Assembly: GCA_000720375.1 (NCBI GenBank) | Contig: JOAA01000005.1 | Coordinates: forward strand, 186,001 to 250,000 | Reading direction: 5' to 3' | DNA: 64,000 nucleotides | Source of the DNA: Rhodococcus rhodnii | GTDB taxonomy: Bacteria > Actinomycetota > Actinomycetes > Mycobacteriales > Pseudonocardiaceae | Shown: one piece after another, positions 28,693 to 37,714 of the stretch | How positions within the stretch are numbered: position 1 is the stretch's first letter | Layout: every line of letters begins with the position of its first letter | Notes under the pieces: model-generated | Database searches by the model: none | What the model saw: only the letters and a program-made list of their open reading frames with translations | Told to the model about the DNA's origin: nothing | Position numbers and translations under genes: made by a program

Positions 28693-30185
28693 AGAATCAC
28701 CTCACGGATCGCGGCCGAGAGCTCGTCCCGGTCGGAGAACGGATGCACGATGCCGGCGATCTCCTGGCCGGTCTCATGCCCCTTGCCCGCGATCACGACC
28801 GCGTCGCCGGGCTGGGCGTCGGCGACCGCGGCGATGATCGCCGCCCGCCGGTCACCGATCTCGCGCACGTCACCACGGCCATCGGCGGCCATGGCTCCGG
28901 CGATCATCGCTTTGCGGATCTCGGCCGGATCCTCGCTGCGCGGGTTGTCGTCCGTCACGATCAACACCTCGCTGCGGACCGCGGCCTCGCGGCCCATCAA
29001 CGGGCGCTTCGCCGCGTCACGGTCACCACCACAACCGAGGACCGTGATCACACGGCCCGTGGTCCGCGCGCGGATCGCGTCCAACGCGAGCGCGACGGCC
29101 TCCGGCTTGTGCGAGTAGTCGACCACGGCCGTGAACTGCTGGCCCAGCGCGACACGTTCCATCCGGCCGGGTACCTGAACCTCGTTCAGTCCCGCGGCGA
29201 TCGCGTCCGGCTCGACGCCGGCGACGGTCAGGCACGCGGCGGCCAGCAACGCGTTGGCGACGTTGAACGTGCCCGGCATCGGCAACGTCACCGGGAACTG
29301 GATTCCCGGGCCGCGCACGGTGAACGTCTGCTCACCGTCGATCGAGGACGTGATGCCGTCGGCCGTCCAGTCGGCGCCGTGCAGGGTGGACACGGTGATG
29401 GTGTCCGGCTTGACCAGGCGGGCGCCCCACTCGCCGTCGGTGTTGACCACTTCCTTGGTCGACCGGCCGTCGAACAGCAACGCCTTGGCCTGGAAGTAGT
29501 CCTCCATGTCCCGGTGGAAGTCCAAGTGGTCCTGCGAGAGGTTGGTGAACGCGCCGAGGAAGAACCGCGTTCCGCCGACCCGGCCCAGCGACAGGGCGTG
29601 GCTGGAGACCTCCATCGGCACGTGCGTGACGCCCTTTTCGACCATCACCGCGAACAGCGCCTGCAGGTCGGGCGCCTCGGGCGTGGTGAACGCACTGGCC
29701 AGGCGCTCACCGGCGATCCGCGTCTCCACCGTGCCGACGAGGCCGGTGGTGTGCCCGGCGGCCCGCAGGCCCGCTTCGAGCATGTAAGTAGTAGTGGTCT
29801 TGCCTGACGTACCCGTCACGCCGAGCACCGACAGGCGCAGCGACGGCTCGCCGTAGATCCACGCGGCGATCGACCCGAGCACGCCACGCGGGTCCTTATG
29901 GACAAGGACTGGAACGCCGACGTCCGCCAGCTGGCTCGCGCCCGTGCGGTCGGTGAGGATCGCCACGGCACCAGCGGCCACCGCGTCACGAGCGAACTGC
30001 GCTCCGTGCACGCGGGCGCCCGGCAGCGCGGCGAACAGGTCACCGGGCTGGGCGTGCTGGGCACGCAAGGTGGCGCCAGTGATCATCCCGTCCAGATCGC
30101 CGTGGGCGGGGTGCGCGTCCGCACGGGCCACCAGGGTGGTCAATGGGACGGGTTCTGTTTTGGCAGGGCGGGGCGGCGCGTTCAC
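28689..30185 (-). CDS. murE: UDP-MurNAc-L-Ala-D-Glu--meso-DAP ligase
   Basis: Adds the third stem residue. The ATP loop GVTGTSGKTTTTYML, the carbamylated-Lys region and the DDNPRSEDP motif are visible; DNPR specifies meso-diaminopimelate, so this organism has a DAP-type wall. I chose the GTG at 30185 because GAGGG lies seven bases upstream. A GTG at 30212 and a longer frame from 30311 are alternatives. There is a gap of about 210 nt after ftsI. The product is close to 498 residues, normal for the family. Confidence 0.95.
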   Translation of the reverse strand: MNAPPRPAKTEPVPLTTLVARADAHPAHGDLDGMITGATLRAQHAQPGDLFAALPGARVHGAQFARDAVAAGAVAILTDRTGASQLADVGVPVLVHKDPRGVLGSIAAWIYGEPSLRLSVLGVTGTSGKTTTTYMLEAGLRAAGHTTGLVGTVETRIAGERLASAFTTPEAPDLQALFAVMVEKGVTHVPMEVSSHALSLGRVGGTRFFLGAFTNLSQDHLDFHRDMEDYFQAKALLFDGRSTKEVVNTDGEWGARLVKPDTITVSTLHGADWTADGITSSIDGEQTFTVRGPGIQFPVTLPMPGTFNVANALLAAACLTVAGVEPDAIAAGLNEVQVPGRMERVALGQQFTAVVDYSHKPEAVALALDAIRARTTGRVITVLGCGGDRDAAKRPLMGREAAVRSEVLIVTDDNPRSEDPAEIRKAMIAGAMAADGRGDVREIGDRRAAIIAAVADAQPGDAVVIAGKGHETGQEIAGIVHPFSDRDELSAAIREVIL

Positions 30186-30396
30186 AGCCTTGCCCTCGAG
30201 CTTCGCGGGCACGCGCGAGAGGCTACCTTCGCCCGTTCGGCCGTCACCCGGCGGTGCTCGATCTTGCCCCGGGCGAAGGCGTGGTAGGCGGGCGACGGGT
30301 TCATTTCGCATCGGGAGAATCCGCCGTGGGAGCGGGACTGGTCGAGGGCTCGCGGCTCGACGTGGTGCCGGGCTGTCTCGGGCCTGGCAATCCGTC

Positions 30397-32436
30397 CTAG
30401 TTCAGCGTCAGCGGCACGACCGGCGCCTGGTCCGGCGACAGCGGCAGGTTGAAGCGCTGCGCCAGGTAGGACGCGATGTCGTGGAACAGCGGCGCGGCCG
30501 TCTTGCCGAACTCGGCGCCGAAGTAGTCCGGCCGGTCGATCATGATGCCGACCACGAACCTCGGGTTGTCCGCGGGCAGGATGCCCGCGAACGTGATCGA
30601 GTGCAGTGTCGTGCTGTATTTGCCGGTCGCCGGGTCGATCTGCTGGCCTGTGCCGGTCTTGCCGGAGATCTGATAACCGGTGAGGGCCGCCTGCGGGCCG
30701 GTGCCGCTCTGGTTGTTGGGCGCCTTCTGCACGACCGCACGGAACATGTTGCGGACTGTGGTCGCGGTCTGCTCACTGACCACGCGGACACCTTCGGGAC
30801 GCGGTTCCTCGTGCCGGACGCCGTCACGGTCGATTGTGGACTTGATGATCCGTGGCGAGACGCGTATCCCGTTGTTGGCGATGGTCTGGTACATCCCGGC
30901 CATCTGCAGCACGGTCATCGAAAGGCCCTGGCCGATCGGCAGGTTGCCGAACGTGGAGCCGGACCACTGCTTGCGCTCCGGCACCGAACCGGCGCTCTCA
31001 CCGGGCAGGCCGACGCCGGTCTTCTGGCCGAGGCCGAACCGCTTCAGCATGTCGGCGTAGCGGTCCTGGCCGACCTGCTCGGCCAGCATCAGCGTGCCCA
31101 CGTTGGACGACTTGGCGAAGATGCCCGCGGTGGTCATCGTCAGCGGGCCGTGCGGCCACGCGTCCTCGATGGTCCGGTCGGCGACCTTGTGCGAGCCGAG
31201 GACCCGGTGGGTGTCCTCGGGTTTGGTGATGCCGTCCTCGATCGCCGCGGCCGCGGTCACGATCTTGTTCACCGAACCCGGCTCGTACGGCGTCGTCACC
31301 GCTGGGTTGCCGGTGGCCTGCGGGTTGCTGTAACCGTTGGGGCCCTTGGGGGCTGCCGGGTCGAAGCTCCTGTCGTTGGCCAGCGCGTACACCTCGCCGG
31401 TGTGCGCGTCCATCACGACAGCGGACCCGCCTTTCGCGCGGTTCTGTGCGACGTACGCGGAAAGCTTCTGCTGGACGTCGTACTGCACGTCGGCATCGAT
31501 CGTCAGCTCGATGTCCGAGCCGTCCTTCGCTTGCCGCACATTGCGTTCCGTGCCCGGAATGACCACGCCGTCGGTGCCTTCCGCGGTGTCCACGGTCTGC
31601 TTGCCCGGTTCACCGGCGAGTTCCGAGTCGCGGTCGTTCTCCATCCCGAACAGGCCGTGCACGTTGTGCTTGCTGCGGTCCTTGTCGTCGCTGCGCCAGT
31701 TCGCGTAGCCGAGGATGTTGGACGCCAGCGTGCCGCCCGGGTACTCCCGGCGGGACTGCACCTCGGAGATGATCTCCTTGTACTTCTTGCGGATCTCGCG
31801 TTCCTGCGCGGGCAGCACGTCACGGGCCAGCGTGCTGTAGCCGTCCGACCGCATCTTGGTCAGCAGGTCGTTCTCGTCGACCTTGTCGCCGAGCACGGAC
31901 TTGATCTTGGCCGCGATCTCCTTGATCCGGGTCTCGTAGTCGATCTTGTTCTTCTCGTAGTCCTTGCGCACCACCGTCGGCGCCCAGAACAACGCGCGGG
32001 TCTCCACGCTGAACGCGAGCTTCACCCCGTTGCGGTCGATGATGTCGCCCCGCTTGGCCGGGATGGTGTTGGTGACCGAGCGCTGGCGGTCCGCGCGGAC
32101 CGCCAGCGCCTCGGCCTCGATTCCCTGGACCTGGATCAGCCGCACGCCGGCCGCGATCAACGCGGCGATCAGCACGAACCGCACGGTGACGATCCGCAGC
32201 CGGGGATTGGCCGCGATCCGTTTGCGCCGCAGCATCGGCCCCCGCTTCGGCTGGGGCTTGCGGGCAGGCGGGCGCGCGGGTTTGCCGACCGGCCGGTGGT
32301 GCACGGTCTGCCGGACCGGCGGCTTGGGCTTCGGAACCGACTTGCTGTACCCGGATTTGCCCTGCGGCGGCTTACGCTTCGGGCCGCCCTGCTGCTGCTT
32401 GCGCAGCGACGGCGGAACCCACTCGTCTCTTTCCAT
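30397..32436 (-). CDS. ftsI: Septal transpeptidase FtsI (PBP3)
   Basis: A 679-residue class B penicillin-binding protein that cross-links septal peptidoglycan with FtsW. It has a basic, Pro/Lys/Arg-rich cytosolic N-terminus (about 1-78), one helix (VRFVLIAALIAAGVRLI) and a dimerisation domain beginning RQRSVTNTIPAKRGDIIDRNG. The transpeptidase has SVNK (in EPGSVNKIVT), SSN (in AKSSNVGTL) and KTGTGQ. No PASTA domain is present. The ATG shares one base with the preceding stop (TGATG). Confidence 0.96.
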   Translation of the reverse strand: MERDEWVPPSLRKQQQGGPKRKPPQGKSGYSKSVPKPKPPVRQTVHHRPVGKPARPPARKPQPKRGPMLRRKRIAANPRLRIVTVRFVLIAALIAAGVRLIQVQGIEAEALAVRADRQRSVTNTIPAKRGDIIDRNGVKLAFSVETRALFWAPTVVRKDYEKNKIDYETRIKEIAAKIKSVLGDKVDENDLLTKMRSDGYSTLARDVLPAQEREIRKKYKEIISEVQSRREYPGGTLASNILGYANWRSDDKDRSKHNVHGLFGMENDRDSELAGEPGKQTVDTAEGTDGVVIPGTERNVRQAKDGSDIELTIDADVQYDVQQKLSAYVAQNRAKGGSAVVMDAHTGEVYALANDRSFDPAAPKGPNGYSNPQATGNPAVTTPYEPGSVNKIVTAAAAIEDGITKPEDTHRVLGSHKVADRTIEDAWPHGPLTMTTAGIFAKSSNVGTLMLAEQVGQDRYADMLKRFGLGQKTGVGLPGESAGSVPERKQWSGSTFGNLPIGQGLSMTVLQMAGMYQTIANNGIRVSPRIIKSTIDRDGVRHEEPRPEGVRVVSEQTATTVRNMFRAVVQKAPNNQSGTGPQAALTGYQISGKTGTGQQIDPATGKYSTTLHSITFAGILPADNPRFVVGIMIDRPDYFGAEFGKTAAPLFHDIASYLAQRFNLPLSPDQAPVVPLTLN

Positions 32437-33038
32437 CAGCCGGTACCGCCAGGAGTGGCCGGGGGCGCGGGCGGCGGTGGCGGGGTCACCGGCTTCGGAT
32501 CACCCATCACGGTCACCTTGCCGTCCGGTCCGACGACCAGCCGGGACGGGTCGCCCGCCGGGATCATGCCCAGCTTGCGCGCCATGTCCGCGAGCGTGGA
32601 CGCGGACTCGAGGCTGGTCACGTCCTGCTGCAGCATCTCGACCCGCTCGGCCAGCTCGGTCGCCGCCTTCTTGGCCTGGTCCAGCCGGTACGAATCGGCG
32701 ATGGCCTGCGTGGACAGCCACAGCGTGGTGATCACACCCACGACGAGCAGACCCATCACGAGCATCACGAACGAAGCCCGGGACGCGGTACCGCGTTCGT
32801 GCTTCTGCCGCTGCGGACGTGGCCGCCGCTGAACCGGCTCACCACCCGTACGGCCTTCGCGCTGGGCGCGGCGTGCGTACGCCTTCTCCGCCGCGGCGGT
32901 GCGCGGGCGTCTTTGAGTCCGTGACGGCGCTTCGGTCGTCTCCGGCGCTGCCGTGGTCGCTTCCGCTTCGGCCTTACGACGTGACTGCGACGAGCGGCCG
33001 CGCGAGGATGACCCGCCTACCCTTGCCGGTGCGGTCAT
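32436..33038 (-). CDS. ftsL: FtsL-like septum protein
   Basis: A 200-residue bitopic membrane protein. A long basic cytosolic region (about 1-85, rich in Arg, Gln and Ala) precedes one helix ([21 protein letters not shown]). A short leucine-zipper-like coil ([25 protein letters not shown]) and a Pro-rich tail follow. Position between rsmH and ftsI, topology and coil identify it as FtsL despite weak sequence conservation. It would form a complex with FtsQ and FtsB to activate FtsW-FtsI. ATGA overlap with rsmH and TGATG with ftsI indicate translational coupling. Confidence 0.85.
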   Translation of the reverse strand: MTAPARVGGSSSRGRSSQSRRKAEAEATTAAPETTEAPSRTQRRPRTAAAEKAYARRAQREGRTGGEPVQRRPRPQRQKHERGTASRASFVMLVMGLLVVGVITTLWLSTQAIADSYRLDQAKKAATELAERVEMLQQDVTSLESASTLADMARKLGMIPAGDPSRLVVGPDGKVTVMGDPKPVTPPPPPAPPATPGGTG

Positions 33039-33994
33039 GACGCCTCCCTGATCCGTTCCGCCGCCCGCAGCCGTACTGGCGCCGCGCGTGGGTTGTGTTC
33101 GGTCTCCAGTTCGTCCGCCTGCTCGGCTCCCCTGGTGAGCAGGCGGATCTGCGGGCCGTGGCCCGGCAGTTCCACCGGCAGCCCTTCCGGTGTGGTCGAT
33201 GTGGCCAGCTCCGCGAACGCCCGCTTGACCAGCCGGTCCTCCAGCGACTGGTAGGACTCCACGACGATCCGGCCGCCGAGTTTCAGCCGCGACAATGCCG
33301 CGGGCATCGCCCTGCGCAGGACCTCGAGTTCGCCGTTGACCTCGATGCGCAGCGCCTGGAAGGTGCGCTTCGCCGGATGCCCGCCGGTCCTCCGGCTGGC
33401 CGCGGGCACAGTGTTATAGAGCAGCTGTACGAGCCGTTCGCTGGTGCTGAACGGCTCGCGTTGCCGTTCCGCGGCAACGGCCTTGGCGATCTTGCCGGCG
33501 AACCGTTCCTCGCCGTAGTCCCGCAGGATCCGGGCGAGGTCAGGCACGTCGTAGGTGTTCAGCACGTCCGCCGCGGTGATCCCGGTGCTCTGGTCCATCC
33601 GCATGTCCAGCGGGGCGTCCTTGGCGTACGCGAATCCCCGGTCGGCCTCGTCGAGCTGCATCGACGACACGCCGAGGTCGAACAGCACGCCGTCCACCGC
33701 GGCCATGCCGAGCTCGTCGAGGACGTCCGGCAGCTCGTCGTACACCGCGTGTACGAGGTAAATGCGGTCCGCGTACGGCGCCAGCCGCTCGCGGGACAGC
33801 GCGAGAGCATTGGGGTCACGGTCGAGCCCGACCAAGGTCAGCTGGGGATGCGCTTGGAGCAACGCCTCCGAGTGGCCGCCGAGCCCGAGGGTGGCGTCCA
33901 CCGCGACCGCCGGACGGCCTTCCAACGCCGGGGCGAGCAACGCGAGGACCCGCTCCAGCAGCACGGGTACGTGCCGCGGGTTCTCGCGCGTCAT
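33035..33994 (-). CDS. rsmH: 16S rRNA m4C1402 methyltransferase RsmH (MraW)
   Basis: The 319-residue SAM-dependent enzyme methylates N4 of C1402 in 16S r[16 protein letters not shown] at the N-terminus, the SAM-binding [46 protein letters not shown] and [19 protein letters not shown] are characteristic. The ATG at 33994 is preceded by a 5' leader with the mraW-motif-like RNA. The end overlaps ftsL by ATGA. Confidence 0.97.
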   Translation of the reverse strand: MTRENPRHVPVLLERVLALLAPALEGRPAVAVDATLGLGGHSEALLQAHPQLTLVGLDRDPNALALSRERLAPYADRIYLVHAVYDELPDVLDELGMAAVDGVLFDLGVSSMQLDEADRGFAYAKDAPLDMRMDQSTGITAADVLNTYDVPDLARILRDYGEERFAGKIAKAVAAERQREPFSTSERLVQLLYNTVPAASRRTGGHPAKRTFQALRIEVNGELEVLRRAMPAALSRLKLGGRIVVESYQSLEDRLVKRAFAELATSTTPEGLPVELPGHGPQIRLLTRGAEQADELETEHNPRAAPVRLRAAERIREAS

Positions 33995-34039
33995 GGTTCT
34001 CGACCCCTCTACAGGTACCGCTCGACATTCGTCCTAGAG

Positions 34040-34140
34040 AAAGCAGATGCCGTCAGGTCCCAGCCCGGAGAAGCGAACCTGGCGCCGGGGAAGGTGCGCC
34101 AGGGTCGATCGCCACCGGGCCGAGGCCTCACGGCATCCCG
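34040..34140 (-). promoter_or_regulatory. mraW-motif-like structured RNA upstream of rsmH
   Basis: Three nested helices are visible in the mraZ-rsmH gap: GATGCCGT/ACGGCATC (34046-34053 with 34130-34137), GCCCGG/CCGGGC (34063-34068 with 34115-34120) and CCTGGCGC/GCGCCAGG (34078-34085 with 34096-34103). A conserved mraW RNA motif has been described in the same position in Actinobacteria. I infer this is a member from position and nested pairing; I did not compare it base by base. Confidence 0.65.
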
Positions 34141-34149
34141 CGATCACCT

Positions 34150-34581
34150 CTAGAAGAATCCGGGCAGTACCTCCTCCCGCGCCTGCGCGTAGCTGTCCTC
34201 GTGCTCGTCCAGATATGCCTGCCAGGCCTGGGCGTCCCAGATCTCCAGCCGGGTGATCGCGCCGATCACCACGCACTCCTTGGTCAGCCCGGCGTAGCGC
34301 CGCAGCTCAGGCGCGATCGCGATCCGTCCCTGGCCATCGGGCCGCTGTTCGTCTGTTCCGGCGAACAGGTACCGCTGGTAGGCACGTACCGCCTCGTTCG
34401 TCAGCGGGGCGGCGGCGACCTTCCGGGCCATTTCCTCGAACTCCGCACGGGGGAAGACGTAGAGGCAGTGATCCTGACCCTTCGTGACCATCAGGCCCCC
34501 CGCGAGGGCGTCGCGGAACTTCGCCGGCAGCGTCAGCCTCCCCTTGTCATCCATTTTCGGGGTGTGGGTACCGAGGAACAT
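34150..34581 (-). CDS. mraZ: MraZ, transcriptional regulator of the dcw cluster
   Basis: A 143-residue DNA-binding protein with two SpoVT-AbrB half-domains: [17 protein letters not shown] and [18 protein letters not shown]. MraZ forms rings that bind repeated GTGG-type boxes upstream of its own gene and repress the cluster. The ATG at 34581 starts [15 protein letters not shown], the standard beginning; a longer frame from 34773 runs through the promoter. It is the first gene of the dcw transcription unit. Confidence 0.96.
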   Translation of the reverse strand: MFLGTHTPKMDDKGRLTLPAKFRDALAGGLMVTKGQDHCLYVFPRAEFEEMARKVAAAPLTNEAVRAYQRYLFAGTDEQRPDGQGRIAIAPELRRYAGLTKECVVIGAITRLEIWDAQAWQAYLDEHEDSYAQAREEVLPGFF

Positions 34582-34626
34582 CGGTTCACCACCTCCCCAC
34601 CAGCCCTGCGGACCGGCCATGGGACA

Positions 34627-34676
34627 CCCTTCTGCCCCACTTGCGGCCACAGTACCCCACTTTTCACCACAGTCAA
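34627..34676 (-). promoter_or_regulatory. mraZ promoter with overlapping MraZ boxes
   Basis: On the minus strand TTGACT (34676-34671) and TACTGT (34654-34649) are 16 bp apart and make a good housekeeping-type promoter. Over and after the -10, 10-bp-spaced units AAGTGGGGTA, CTGTGGCCGC, AAGTGGGGCA and GAAGGGTGTC repeat the GTGG core. The 10-bp period matches MraZ operator arrays and supports autorepression. Confidence 0.75.
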
Positions 34677-35321
34677 CGCGGATCTGTCCCGGATAACCCG
34701 GTCGATGGACACGTTTCCGCAGGTGACGCTGGTGGGGGACGGGTGGGGCGAGTGCACCGGCCTCCCTCGGCACGGGGATGCTTATCGCCTGTTCAGAAGC
34801 TGTTCAGAAGTCCACAGTGGGCAATCACGGGCCACTTGGACGGCCAGGTGGGTGAAAGTGGGGCGGGTGGTGGGGAGGTGCCCGGCTGAAGCCCGGTTCG
34901 GGTGATGACTGACGGTGATCGTCGGCTTTGATCACCGCATCGATCACCGGGCGTGAAATGCCCCGGGCGAATGGCCTGATCTCGCCCTGTCCGATGGCTG
35001 TCGATCCGCTGTCCGAATGCTCTGTGACGGTCTCGCGGGCCGCGTGAACATCCAGAATGGCAGCAACCTCGTCGTCGCAGGTGCGTCCAAGGGCCATGGA
35101 GTGAGAAGGAAGTAGGGCCTTTGTCGCCAACTGTCCTGCACGTCGAGGGCGTCTTGCCGGATACTGATACCGAGAATGACAACCCCGGGCGACTTCGCCC
35201 TGGTTTGACACCACTCGTGTCAAGCTGTGCCGCCCTTGTTCGCCTGATCAGGCGAAGCAGGGCGCTGGCATCGCATCGGTGGGATCTGGGAGAGCACCAC
35301 CGAGGAGCATCAGGAGGTCGA
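34677..35321. other. Divergent intergenic region between mraZ and moxR
   Basis: No gene is supported in this stretch. It holds an 11-bp direct repeat CTGTTCAGAAG (about 34793-34814), repeated GATCACCG words near 34920-34955, a GGGCG/CGCCC hairpin (35187-35200) and the inverted repeat TTGACACcactcGTGTCAA (35205-35223), which may be an operator for moxR. Confidence 0.45.
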
Positions 35322-36446
35322 GTGACGTCTTCTACCCCGTCCGCCGCGTTGCCTGGACACCCCTACGGAGGCAACGGTGCTGGGCCCGACCCCTATGCAC
35401 CCCTGTCCACCAACGGGACCAGCCCCAGCCCGACGCCGCGCGCAACCACGGGTAAGGCGCTCGATGAGGTACATGCCACAGCCCAGCGCATCGCCGCCAA
35501 CGTCGAGCGGGTGCTGGTCGGCAAGCCGGACGTGGTGCGGATCGCACTGGTGACGTTGCTCGCCGAAGGACATCTGCTGGTCGAGGACGTGCCGGGGGTC
35601 GGGAAGACATCGCTGGCCAAGGCGCTGGCCAAGTCCATCGACTGCTCGGTCTCCCGGTTGCAGTTCACACCCGACCTGCTGCCGAGCGACGTGACCGGCG
35701 TGTCCATCTTCAACCGGCAGACCACCAACTTCGAGTTCCGGCCCGGCCCGGTGTTCTCCAACATCGTGGTCGGCGACGAGATCAACCGGGCCTCGCCGAA
35801 AACCCAGTCCGCGTTGCTGGAGTGCATGGAAGAGCACCAGGTCACGGTGGACGGCAAGACGTACCGGCTGGAGTCGCCGTTCATGGTGATCGCGACCCAG
35901 AACCCGATCGAGATGGAGGGCACGTACGCGTTGCCCGAGGCGCAACGCGACCGCTTCACCGCGCGCGTGTCGATCGGCTACCCGGACCCGAACGCCGAGC
36001 TGGCGATGGTGGACGAGCACGCAGGCCACGACCCGCTCGCCACGCTGCAGCCGGTATCCGACGCCGCGCAGGTGCGCACGCTCGTCGAGGCTGTGCGCAG
36101 TGTGCACATCGCGCCCGAGGTCAGGCGGTACGCGGTTGATCTCGTCTCCGCGACACGGCGGCTACCGGAGATCCGTCTCGGCGCTTCGCCACGGTCGACG
36201 CTGCACCTCGTACGCGCCGCGCGTGCGCAGGCTGCGCTGTCCGGCCGTGACTTCGTCGTGCCCGACGACATGCACGCGGTCGCCGTACCTGTGCTTGCCC
36301 ACCGTCTCGTGCTCACCGCTGAGGCTCAGGCCGCGCGCCGGTCGCCCGCGGACATGATCCGCGGGTTGTTGCAGCGTGTGCCCGTCCCGCAGGGCATGGA
36401 CCCGGCCGCACAATGGGTCTCCGACGTGCGCGGGAACAGGCAGTAA
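35322..36446 (+). CDS. MoxR-family AAA+ ATPase
   Basis: A 374-residue chaperone-like AAA+ ATPase. Walker A lies in LVEDVPGVGKTSLAKAL, Walker B in IVVGDEINRASPKTQSALLE and sensor motifs in VIATQNPIEMEGTYALPEAQ and DRF. MoxR proteins with DUF58 and transglutaminase partners are thought to assemble or activate membrane complexes. The GTG at 35322 is preceded by AGGAGG at seven bases. The first 45 residues are low-complexity. The DUF58 gene starts 3 nt after its stop, so the three genes form an operon. Confidence 0.93.
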   Translation: MTSSTPSAALPGHPYGGNGAGPDPYAPLSTNGTSPSPTPRATTGKALDEVHATAQRIAANVERVLVGKPDVVRIALVTLLAEGHLLVEDVPGVGKTSLAKALAKSIDCSVSRLQFTPDLLPSDVTGVSIFNRQTTNFEFRPGPVFSNIVVGDEINRASPKTQSALLECMEEHQVTVDGKTYRLESPFMVIATQNPIEMEGTYALPEAQRDRFTARVSIGYPDPNAELAMVDEHAGHDPLATLQPVSDAAQVRTLVEAVRSVHIAPEVRRYAVDLVSATRRLPEIRLGASPRSTLHLVRAARAQAALSGRDFVVPDDMHAVAVPVLAHRLVLTAEAQAARRSPADMIRGLLQRVPVPQGMDPAAQWVSDVRGNRQ

Positions 36447-36448
36447 CG

Positions 36449-37714
36449 ATGGGTGGTCCGCTGGCGGGCATGACCACTCGTGGCCGGTGCCTGCTGGCCG
36501 CCGGGCTGGCCGCTGCCCTGTGCTCGTTCGTGCTCAACGAACGTGACCTGCTGCGAGTCTCCGTTTTCGTGGTCGCGATGCCGTTGCTGGTCTGCTTCCT
36601 GGCTGGCCGGTCCCGCGTCGGCCTGCGCACCGAACGGCACATCAACCCGATGCGTACGCCCGTCGGTGGCCGCGCGGAGGTGTCACTGAACGTCTGGAGC
36701 ACCGGCCGGTTGCCCACCGGCGGGCTGCTGCTGCAAGACGGCGTGCCGTACACGCTGGGCGGCAGGCCGCGGTTCGTGATCGAGCACCTGCCGCGCAACA
36801 ACGGCATCCAGCTTCGGTACACAGTGGAACCGACGATGCGCGGCGTCCAGCATCTAGGTCCGTTACGCGCCAAGGTAACCGATCCGTTCGGTTTGTCCGA
36901 ATTCGACCGTGAGCTCGCGGGCGTGACGCGACTGATCGTCGTTCCTCGGGTTGTGCCGTTGATCGGCATGCCAGGTGGGTCGGGTATGGGCGCGGGCGAG
37001 GACGGCTCGGTCCGGTTGTCCTCCGGTCAAGGCGAGGACGACGCGGTCGTCCGGCCATACCGCCAAGGCGACGACCTCCGCAAGGTGCACTGGCGTTCAA
37101 CTGCGCACCGCGACGAGATGATGGTCCGTGTCGAGGAGCGCCCGTGGCGCGGCGGCACGACCGTATTGCTTGACCACCGTGAGCACGCGCACAAAGGCAG
37201 CGGCCCGACGTCCAGCATGGAGTGGGCGGTCTCGATGGCCGCGAGCGTGAGCCTGCACCTGCTGCGCAACGGCCACCGCGTACGGCTCGTCGCCGAAGAC
37301 GGCAGGCCCATCGCGCCGGAGAGCGCGGACGGCATCCACAGTGACTTCCTGGTGCTCGACTCGCTCGCGGCGCTGCAGGCGTCGCACCAGAAGGAGATCG
37401 CCATCGCCGGCGACCCCGGTCAGGGCCAGGAGCTGGTCGCGATCCTCGGTTCGGTCGACCCCGAGTCGGTCGACCAGTTGATCCGCTACCGGCCACGGGC
37501 CAGCCGCAGCCTGGCGATCCTGATGGACACCCGGGAGTGGACGACCAAGGAGGACGCCTCGGCGCTCGACCCGGACGCGGCGGCGACGCTGCTCAACACG
37601 TCCGGCTGGAGCACCGTCATCGCCAAGCCTGACGTCCCGATGCACCAGGTCTGGAACAACCTGTGCCGCGCCAGCCAGAACCGTGGCGCGATGCACGCGA
37701 GTGGATGGTCCTGA
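36449..37714 (+). CDS. DUF58 membrane protein
   Basis: The product has 421 residues. Two N-terminal helices (CLLAAGLAAALCSFVL and LLRVSVFVVAMPLLVCFLA) precede a periplasmic or cytosolic beta-rich part and the DUF58 core with the hallmark RPYRQGDDLRKVHWRSTAHRDEMMVRVEE. The later half is vWA-like. It works with the MoxR ATPase and transglutaminase protein in a conserved but poorly understood complex. The ATG at 36449 lies 3 nt after moxR; a second ATG at 36470 is also possible. The stop shares a base with the next start. Confidence 0.9.
   Translation: MGGPLAGMTTRGRCLLAAGLAAALCSFVLNERDLLRVSVFVVAMPLLVCFLAGRSRVGLRTERHINPMRTPVGGRAEVSLNVWSTGRLPTGGLLLQDGVPYTLGGRPRFVIEHLPRNNGIQLRYTVEPTMRGVQHLGPLRAKVTDPFGLSEFDRELAGVTRLIVVPRVVPLIGMPGGSGMGAGEDGSVRLSSGQGEDDAVVRPYRQGDDLRKVHWRSTAHRDEMMVRVEERPWRGGTTVLLDHREHAHKGSGPTSSMEWAVSMAASVSLHLLRNGHRVRLVAEDGRPIAPESADGIHSDFLVLDSLAALQASHQKEIAIAGDPGQGQELVAILGSVDPESVDQLIRYRPRASRSLAILMDTREWTTKEDASALDPDAAATLLNTSGWSTVIAKPDVPMHQVWNNLCRASQNRGAMHASGWS

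Noticed and set aside
29944..32832. 962-codon plus-strand frame opposite ftsI and murE
   Set aside because: Antisense shadow of well-supported genes.
34825..35223. 132-codon open frame on the minus strand between mraZ and moxR, with a candidate start near 35097
   Set aside because: No ribosome-binding site, a pyrimidine-rich upstream sequence, mixed third-position GC and no family resemblance. It lies across the likely moxR promoter.
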